Shown here: piece after piece, positions 56,712 to 64,000 of the stretch
How the letters are laid out: each line of letters starts with the position of its first letter
Numbering within the stretch: position 1 is the first letter of the stretch
Assembly: GCA_914767715.1 (NCBI GenBank)
Contig: OU612070.1
Location: forward strand, 24,352,025-24,416,024
Length of the DNA stretch: 64,000 nucleotides
Direction of reading: 5' to 3'
DNA from: Membranipora membranacea
Taxonomy: Eukaryota > Bryozoa > Gymnolaemata > Cheilostomatida > Membraniporidae
Position numbers and translations under genes: made by a program
Notes under the pieces: generated by a model
What the model was told of the DNA's origin: nothing
Seen by the model: the letters and a program-made list of their open reading frames with translations, nothing else
The model's database searches: none

Positions 56712-59700
56712 CTCAGTGACTTATATGGATTTCGTAGTTCAATAGCTGCAGGAATTATCATCTCCTTGTTTGTATAAATATTTAAACCAGAGTTATTACC
56801 CCACAAATTTTATATACATGTAGAAAGTCTTTTGTGCTGCTAAACAAAATCCACAAGAAATTTAGAAGAATAGAAACAAAAGACAGTGGATATTCTAGTT
56901 TGTATCAACTGGTTTGTCTGTTGATTGAAAGCCCAGCAGTTTTGAATTTGACTGCTATACTAAAATTAAGTGTTGATGCTAATTCCATGTATGGCACTCA
57001 AATGATGCCACACAAACATATTGAAACATTGTGATTTTGAAATAGAATTCAATGCACACAAAATTTTGCTATACTGAACTATTACTAAGCAAAAGTAATG
57101 GAGAAATATTTATGCAGCAGCAGTGAATTTTTGTCAATTCTAACTTTTGGTTTTGGTTTTGGTAGTTTTGGTCTTAGCCTTGTATGGTATTTTTAAATCA
57201 GCCTATCGTATACCATGCTCACTGAGTTGGAACTTTATCGACAGAGGACTGGGGACTAGGAGGTATAAAGTTTCCTTAAACAAACTTGTCAAATTGATGA
57301 TAATCTAGAGCAGCAGCATTTAACTCACGATGGCAGCATTAGAGCTGCAACAACTTAGTATCCGATAGTTTCCTCTACTCTTTATTCTCTATGATACTTT
57401 TAAATTTCTTGCCATAAAGTGGTATTACAGGTATGTCGGGTAGAGTCAATGGTGTATTCGTCGGAAGGGCTTTTAGTGGGCTTGACCCTACCAATTTTCA
57501 GCGTGTCAATTTTGAAAATCCTCTTGAAACCTCTCAAACTTTAAATAACCAGGCCCGCAGAGGGGCCATTGTGAGATTGGTTGGGATTATGAATGGATTA
57601 GGCTGGTTGATATGGTGTGGTTTGCCAATTCTTACATGTTTTGAGGTTAAGATGTCATCAATGAGTTTTAAACTGATATTTTTGACATAAGGTAGGCTAT
57701 GGCCAGAAATGTGATATTGCCGCTGTCTGAATCATTTTCAAGCAAGTCTCAATTTAAGATGCCCGTCGAATGAAATAAGACCCATGCATAATATTTGTTG
57801 CAGCAAAGTCAAAATCATCAAGCAGCTCATGAATGAGCTCCGTAATTCGATAAATTTTCCATGGATTGTTTCTGCAGCAAGCCGATCGATAATTTTCCTT
57901 CCAAAATGGGCTGGAACACATTAAACTACCTCTATTCCTCAGATAGTTCCTCAATATCCTTCCCTGCGGGAAGACTTTCCAACGCATTTCCTGTACCCAG
58001 CCTGGTTTGCCTATACAAAATCCATGGATACAGCCCTGGGTAGAATAGGCAGAGCAGTGCAATAGCCAATTACCATGATTTTCCTCTTGGACTGCCCTTA
58101 AACTACTGCTGCCACTCATACAAATTTGTGCTCATTGAATTCTGCATAGCTACAAGATAATTAATTGAGACTTAAATCTCATAATTGTCACCTAATGAAC
58201 AAATAATTTGCACAAACTGATCTTCAAAATCAGGGCATGAAATCTACCTCCAGCTTATGACGTGTACAGTGTGCGCTAGTAAGACATAATTAGTTTCATA
58301 CCCTAATTTTGACGATCAGTTTGTGTAAATCATTTGCTCGTTAGGTGACAATGCTGAGATTGCAGCCTCATTTTATTAGTTCTGAGCTACACAGAATTCT
58401 ATAAGCACACATTTGGCTGTGTGGCAGCAGTGGTTTAAAACAGGCTTGCATCATGAAATACCTGTGACACAGAATAAATGTCTTTCATATGTTTTTGCCT
58501 GCAATCTGAGCAAAAAGCTATAGCCAACGTCACTAGGCACTGATTTTCTTCATCCTTGATTTTGGTACACCAATCTACACATATTTAAAATTAATACCAA
58601 TACAATGATGGTCTGAAATAACCAGGGAGGGTGGGATATACCCTCTGCCACCCTCCCTGAAATATCAAACTCAAGCAATTAAATTTGAGTCCATAATTGC
58701 AAACAATTTGATATCGTCTTCTACAATATAGCTAGTCTACAGGAGCGAACTCTCACTGCAGGAGCCATTGAAAATTTTTGGCAATAACAGGATAATCTCA
58801 TTCATTGAACCCACCCACCCACCCACAGACCATTTATAAGAGATTTCATCAAGTAACATTACATAGCACACTTTAATGTGTAAATACCTAGAGATAATAA
58901 TCAGCCTTCACTCTATTGTTTCTTGGGGGATTAGGCTTCACATCCATTGTAAACTCAATATCAATGAAACTATTTCAAAGAGACAGGAGACACCTATCCT
59001 TGTTTAGGTGAACAAACTCAGAGTAGTTTTCACAATAGATGTTTCAATAACAAACCCAGGTGAAATCACCAAGCAGGGTTTATGGTTATGGTTAATCATC
59101 ACATTGGGCCTATTTGAAAAGCTGGCAATACACAGTACTCAAAATATGTGAAAAATACGTAATCAAGTGTTTACAGCTGAGAAGAAATGTGTTTGCCTGA
59201 TCTGACAAAACACTAGAGTCTAGAAGTTTTGAAATATTACAACATAACACAGTGGAATTGCTGAGTGTGCCCCTGTACAATGTAAAATGATACAAAGCTT
59301 GGATGCTGCTTGAATTTACTACTCTTTGACAGGGATTTCCGAGATCTTGTTACTATTGTCATTGCTAATAGTGTTGCTTGATGTGTAAATATGCTGTAAG
59401 GTTATGATCTGGGCAAGCTCATAAGACTTGACAAATTATCTTATAGGTATTAAAAAATGAAGAGTGTACTGTGGTCACATTAACCCCCATTCATGGGTAC
59501 TGAAATGACTAAGGTAAAATATTGAATAAATCTGCCGGTCCCTGTTTTAGAATCCTAATATTCTCTGTCATGTGGAGGTTTCTAAAATTACTGGTTTTTC
59601 TATCATACCTAAGTAATTTTTATATTCTGCTTTCAAAATTAAATAAGGGTTTCATCTTCATTTTAGGAACAATAATCTAAGTCAGCATTCGATGCTCATA

Positions 59701-60292
59701 ATCTGTTATCAGTTTAAGTGATGTCATGTTAGAAGACAAGACTACAGGTTCACATCAAACCTTCATTGTGATATTAATTTTGTAACATTGTATTGTGCTG
59801 AGTGTGAGGCCTCTATACGATTCAATACTTCTCATTGTTTCAACATTTGGTAAACAAAGGAATCCTTTATATGCTGTGCCTCGTTCTATACAATAGAGGA
59901 TAAATGTACCATGTCAGCTTGCATCAAAAATTTATATGAGAAAACTGAGAATAAATTTTAAGAAATGCTGCATTAAATGAAGGGAAATAGCGATAGAGTG
60001 ATCCAAAATGATTCATATTTTGATATCATCATAATGTGGTTAGCAAAAAAATTTGACGCTTCTAGCATATGTAGAAGTGCATTTTAATTGAGTCATCTGG
60101 TTAAAAGATAATTTTTTGCCAACAATTCATCATTTTTTATGAAATTCATGATTTTTTGCATTCATATCGTGCATTAAATGGTAATTCAACCACCAAGCCT
60201 GCACAATAACTTTCAATCAATTTGTGATGGTTTCTGCATCAAATTTAAAAAATGTAGGGGGAGATAACGACGAAACCATATAAGTCACTGAG
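56712..60292. mobile_element. 3581-bp TIR element nested in the Gypsy LTR
   Basis: The ends are exact 17-bp inverted repeats CTCAGTGACTTATATGG (56712-56728 and reversed at 60276-60292), continuing imperfectly with TTTCGT. The LTR dinucleotide TG is present on both sides, a 2-bp target duplication. No transposase was recognised, so it seems non-autonomous or an unfamiliar family. Short open frames inside (for example 57433-57690, starting MSGRVNGVFVGRAF and containing one membrane-like span) have no known similarity. An internal foldback is listed separately. Confidence 0.9.
58094..58445. repeat. Foldback hairpin inside the nested element
   Basis: ACTGCTGCCAC, GAATTCTG, TAGCT, ATTGTCACCTAA, AACAAAT, CACAAACTGATC and TCAAAAT in the left arm (to about 58235) recur in reverse complement from about 58298 to 58445. 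Arms are about 140 bp with moderate divergence and a 60-bp loop. Confidence 0.75.
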
Positions 60293-60582
60293 TGATTTTA
60301 TTGTGTACTAACTATCTAACTAAAACTAACAGAGTTACAAAGATTTAATGTATAAATCAGTAAAAATGATCGTTTAGTCTCGTCCGCTAGCAAACATGAA
60401 GTGTCGATAAGCAGGCTAGAGTAACACTTGTGAAACCAATGATTCATAGGAAGTTTAAATACAGTCAAGGCATTAATTGTTATGGACAAATGATTATTAA
60501 GGCAAGACATATGAATTTGAATGCATGAATAATAGCTTCAGTATATAATACATATAGCAGTCAAAGACTGAAATTCCCCACA
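60293..60582 (-). repeat. 5' LTR of the Gypsy element, second fragment
   Basis: Equals 49857-50146 base for base by eye. Together with 56534-56711 it makes one complete LTR plus the duplicated TG. Confidence 0.95.
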
Positions 60583-60884
60583 CTGGTTTTATGAGCGTCA
60601 CTGACATCATGTTGGTGCTGTCGCAGTCATTGCGCAGGAGAGCATATGGTCACTGGTTTTCAATGGCAATTGTGAGTCTGGAAATAAAAGAGGTAGATCA
60701 AGGCTGCTATTTATTCTGCATCGATATTCATTATCCTAAGCTCCTTGTCCTAAGCATAAGTATAATTACTCGAGTCATAATTAGGAACTTTGAACTAGAA
60801 CAAGATGCCAAAGTATATAAGCTGTGCAATGAACCTACTTGGCCTATCCTCTGGAAAGCCTCTGTATACCTGCAGTCACTCTGC

Positions 60885-60919
60885 TAGCCTGTCTTGACAA
60901 AGCTTGTCAAGACAGGCTA
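60885..60919. mobile_element. Solo palindrome of the 38345 MITE family
   Basis: TAGCCTGTCTTGACAA, a 3-base centre AGC, then the exact reverse complement. The same word forms the ends of the hairpin at 38345-38432, so it may be an internally deleted copy. Confidence 0.75.
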
Positions 60920-61677
60920 TCCACCCACCCTGCTGCAATTCACAGCTCAGATAATCGAGTTTGGTACTCTTGACAAACAAGAACACAAATCCAAAAACTT
61001 GTTTTTCAAATGAAAAAGGGTTCTAATTGGGCAATTGGAAAATGAATTAACCAATCAGATTGATTCTATTACTATTAAAACCAAATAGTGGAATCGCTAT
61101 AAAGCTTTGGTCACCAATGAAGCTTTTCACAGGAGAAGATCACAGGTGGTTCAGCAGTGCTCTGGCTTATTGTCTTAAAGGTAAGTTTTGGTGATGATCT
61201 GTTGACCCCTCGTGCCATGGCATTTGCTTCATTGAATAATTGGTCAAGCACTCTTTGAATATAAGGCTCAATTTCTCCTGCTCCCATTCAAGTTTATCAA
61301 ATTTAACTTAAAATTGATTTTTCTCTCCAGTCCATGATTGATGATTTATGATTTTCAAAACATTTTTCTCTGTTGAATTGGATTGTGATGGTTACTATAG
61401 TTCTGTCTGTGTTTTGAAACCACAAATGTTTTGACTGAGTGAGTGGCCCATGCAAATGCTAAATGGGTATGGTGAAAAATGCTATATATATATAATTATA
61501 TGTGTGACATGCCTAGGGGAAGGCCCATGTAATAGTATGTACTGTCGTCTTGGCCAGGAAAATTATGGCTATGGATGGAAACTGGTAGTTATATGTTCTC
61601 ATAGCCACCGCTAGTCATGACGAGGATAGGACGCAATTGTCGAACATTGGCTTCAGCATAATTCGCATACCTATGAC

Positions 61678-61773
61678 CATAGGCATCTGGAGTTACAAGC
61701 ATGTATACTTTGCCAATGTCCATGATCATGGACATTGGCAAAGTATACATGCTTGTAACTCCAGATGCCTATG
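61678..61773. repeat. Perfect 96-bp palindrome without spacer
   Basis: The 48 bases 61678-61725 (starting CATAGGCATCTGGAGTTACA) are followed immediately by their exact reverse complement 61726-61773, with no mismatch and no loop; symmetry ends at both outer flanks. The centre is CATGATCATG. Confidence 0.97.
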
Positions 61774-62103
61774 CCTACAGGTGTTATACCTCTAATAGCA
61801 AAATATCAAACTCATTGATTCACTTGATTGTAGATGTATTTGGTGAAATAGTCATGATGTAATGGCCACTATTTTGGATGTATCTCATGCAGGCATTCTT
61901 TGCACTAAATTGAATTAAATAATGCCTTTCTATGATTGCAGTGTTTAGGAGAAGGAATATACTACTCAGGGCTAGTAGCGGTACGTAATAAACCAGACTG
62001 CAGAATCAGGTGCCACAGAATCTCTCATCACGAAACGCTGATAACAGATATCAATGTGTTAGAAAGTTAGAAGATCATCAGGTTCATCCGCCCTGTATAC
62101 AGT

Positions 62104-62918
62104 ATGAATCTCAGGAACAGCAATATCATTCTGACTACCATGCTATATGGATGGATATCCTGTCAAAACTATCGAGTCTTCCCACCTTTATCAAACCTAG
62201 CTAGGGAGCGACCAGTCAGCACATCTCCAACAGAGAGCAGTTGTGGTATACCAACAAGATCTACTTACTGTCGCAGCTCTACCTCGGCTGACTCTGTCTC
62301 GTCATGTATCCTTGATTATTGTGACCAGGCCTGCCCACTAAGATACGAGCTGCCTGCTCATATAGATTTATTGCAAGGCAGAAGTTACGATGTCTGCGTA
62401 ACTAAGGATACAGTCAACAAAGCCTCAGATCTCACCGAGTTCTCTGCGTTATTCTCAGGTCAGTTTGCATATCTTAGATTGAGAAAATCACCAACAAGGC
62501 CTAGATTAGGCTACTGCTAATGGTTAATAGTATGTCAAAGGGTTAAAGAGAGCGATTGATTGATTTATTACATATCGCAGACAAGAATCCATGTCGCAAA
62601 ATTCGGTGTAAATACTGACCTTATGAAGTAAACATGAACAAAAATTAGAAAGAAGTCAGAACTCTGTAAGATTGTTTTAAATGAAGATATTTTAGCATTG
62701 ATAAGCCGCAGGGCAATGACTATCAGTCACTAGGCTGCCCAGGTCTCTTATATCCATATGTTCCTTGGAGAATCAGTAGCCTTATATTTTATAAGATGAT
62801 GTTTTATTTGTTCAGATGGAATGAACTGTTACCTGACTCCTGATCATCAGCTAGAGATTGGATCGTCAGGAGAACTGACTGTTGGTTTCTGGGTTCGACC
62901 AGACACAGGAAATATCGG
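62104..62918 (+). CDS. Usherin-like extracellular matrix protein, N-terminal exons
   Basis: Two exons, 62104-62458 and 62816-62918, join in phase 1 (TTCTCA-G/AT-GGA) and the second ends with a GTAAGA donor in phase 2, so the gene continues beyond the visible exons. The start at 62104 gives a hydrophobic leader (NIILTTMLYGWISC). Then come VFPPLSNLARERPV, CGIPTRSTYCRSS and, after LDYCDQACPLRYELP and a LamG-like entry (MNCYLTPDHQLEIG, GELTVGFWVRPDTG), the same order of motifs as at the N-terminus of vertebrate usherin (FP.L.N, CG.P.RSTFC, CP.R, TPD, W.KP). Usherin is a large basement-membrane and cell-surface protein with laminin and fibronectin III domains; only the region before the laminin N-terminal domain is seen here. 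Orthology is therefore tentative; another LamG-containing matrix protein is possible. Confidence 0.65.
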
Positions 62919-64000
62919 GTAAGATTTGTTTTTGTTTCCTGGAGAAATTCACAATTTTATTTATGGATGCATGGAATGCCAAATTGGTATCAAACACATA
63001 TTCCAATGCCCAGCTCATCATAATTATGATGCTGGTCTGCACATTATATAGGCCTATGCTACGGCTATGCTATGTGGCCTTCCCAGCTGCTGACTACTAA
63101 CTGCTCCTTTGGCATTAAATGTTGTTCAGTTTTCCAAAGCAAATATTTCTGTCATAGCAGGAAAAATTGTGCCAAAATTTAATGTTAAACATTCATATAG
63201 ATTATAGTAGCAGCTTGGCCCAGCCCATTCACTAAATTATTGATGAATTCCAAGCTTGTCATGAGTGTGATCCTACAATGCAATCAATCCTTAATACAAT
63301 GATTGGCTGTGTTATAATACAAACAATAAGTAACAAAGAAATGTTACATTCCTACTTACACAGTGAAAGCTGTGATCAGTAATAGCCTGTTATACTTGTG
63401 TAACTTCACTTTTCCTGTACTTGCAATTTTCCTCTTGTGATATAAGTTGTGTGGTCCCTTCATAAAATGAAATTGAGAGCCTGTCCTGCCAGTTGGTGTC
63501 TTTTGAGACAAAACATTAGTTTGCATTGCAACTCTTAAATATTTGAAGATAAAAGTTAGGTTCTCTCAGGGATTCGCAACCAAGTAATTAGTTATTGTTT
63601 CACTATTGTTCAGAGCAAGGAGTAAGGATCTCTCAATCCTTGCTCAGAGTACAGCATTACTCCGAATGGCAGTTCCAAACCATAGCCCACCCAAAGTTTA
63701 CTCTATTCAATCGATGGCCCCAGAGTACCCTTGTAGGATTTCCATACAAGCACAGTTATGCACTGATGGTTGATATTGTTTTGTGATTTTTATGTTTGGC
63801 CTGGACTACTCATTTTCTGTTTTGTTTGTATAGAAATATGTAAGAGCCATCTAAGCTGTAATATTGTAAACAGTAGCTAGTTCAATGAATAGTCTACACA
63901 TTGGTCTACTCTGTATCAGAAGAGTGATTAGTGAATTGTTGACATTGCTACTGTGAGTTCTAATAACTAGTGAATAAAGTCAAGTGAATGTTCCAGACAT
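62919..64000. other. Probably a large intron of the usherin-like gene
   Basis: No further exon was recognised before the window ends. A small hairpin (GAGCAAGGA / TCCTTGCTC) lies at 63612-63647. Confidence 0.35.

Larger units (their letters stand above)
49681..60582 (-). mobile_element. Ty3/Gypsy LTR retrotransposon with a nested DNA transposon
   Basis: 466-bp LTRs (TGTCGGG...CCCACA) flank minus-strand gag and pol. CTGG repeats directly outside both ends (49677-49680 and 60583-60586), a 4-bp target duplication. Order on the minus strand is 5' LTR (split), primer site, leader repeats, gag, pol, polypurine tract, 3' LTR; the protease-RT-RNase H-integrase order defines Ty3/Gypsy. No envelope gene. 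Both genes are open and the LTR copies look identical, so it is young. Without the 3.6-kb insertion it is about 7.3 kb. Confidence 0.97.
60587..62103. other. Intergenic, upstream of the usherin-like gene
   Basis: Holds two palindromes (listed) and a block at 61944-61980 (after TGATTGCAG, before GTACGT) that could be a 5' UTR exon of the gene downstream. Otherwise nothing recognised. Confidence 0.35.

Noticed and set aside
57433-57690. Transposase or host gene inside the nested element
   Set aside because: Only one membrane-like span and no catalytic motif; too short to claim a function.

Overview
This is eukaryotic DNA from a metazoan, probably a marine invertebrate. Protein-coding genes are split by short GT-AG introns, base composition is AT-rich, and transposons are abundant and nested. 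The gene set is animal: a C-type lectin, an arylalkylamine-type N-acetyltransferase, CWF19L1, MS4A-like tetraspans, an usherin-like N-terminus and a THAP/P-element transposase. The intronless nucleotidyltransferase-TPR protein and the intron sizes would suit a sponge, but that is an inference, not something the sequence proves.

Layout of host genes: a two-exon secreted C-type lectin (1155-1800, +); a four-exon GNAT acetyltransferase (3158-5765, -); a CWF19L1 orthologue whose C-terminal exons are clean but whose N-terminal half has three frame breaks (9788-12807, +); a 1027-residue intronless signal-peptide / GSx10DxE nucleotidyltransferase / TPR protein (14516-17599, -); a partial gene with a MGxxxS N-terminus (23946-24380, -); two tandem tetraspan MS4A-like genes (38713-42525 and about 43916-44485, +); and the first exons of an usherin-like gene (62104-62918, +).

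Mobile elements fill most of the rest: (a) a dead CR1/L2-like LINE (17970-21630) split by a 1066-bp hAT-type element whose 8-bp target duplication is still perfect; (b) two more LINE relics (6637-7527 with a tRNA-derived SINE inside it, and 29270-29900 on the minus strand); (c) a 948-bp TIR element with subterminal repeats and a TA duplication (30209-31156); (d) a 6.4-kb P-element-like transposon (31673-38080) with matching 28-bp terminal inverted repeats around a nine-exon THAP transposase with an almost complete open reading frame; (e) three foldback elements (26821-28066, 40387-41061, 48864-49516) and several short palindromic MITEs; (f) an apparently young Ty3/Gypsy LTR retrotransposon on the minus strand (49681-60582) with visually identical LTRs, a 4-bp CTGG duplication, intact gag and pol joined by a GGGAAAC -1 slippery site, and a 5x73-bp repeat array in its leader. 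Its 5' LTR has itself been interrupted by a 3581-bp TIR element (56712-60292).

The most unusual items are the P-like transposon, in which one coiled-coil exon would act as an in-built stop switch; a perfect 96-bp palindrome without a spacer (61678-61773); a 17-bp satellite already organised into a 102-bp higher-order repeat (25758-26020); and the nested LTR, which gives the order of insertion events. No operons, CRISPR arrays or prokaryotic signals are present.
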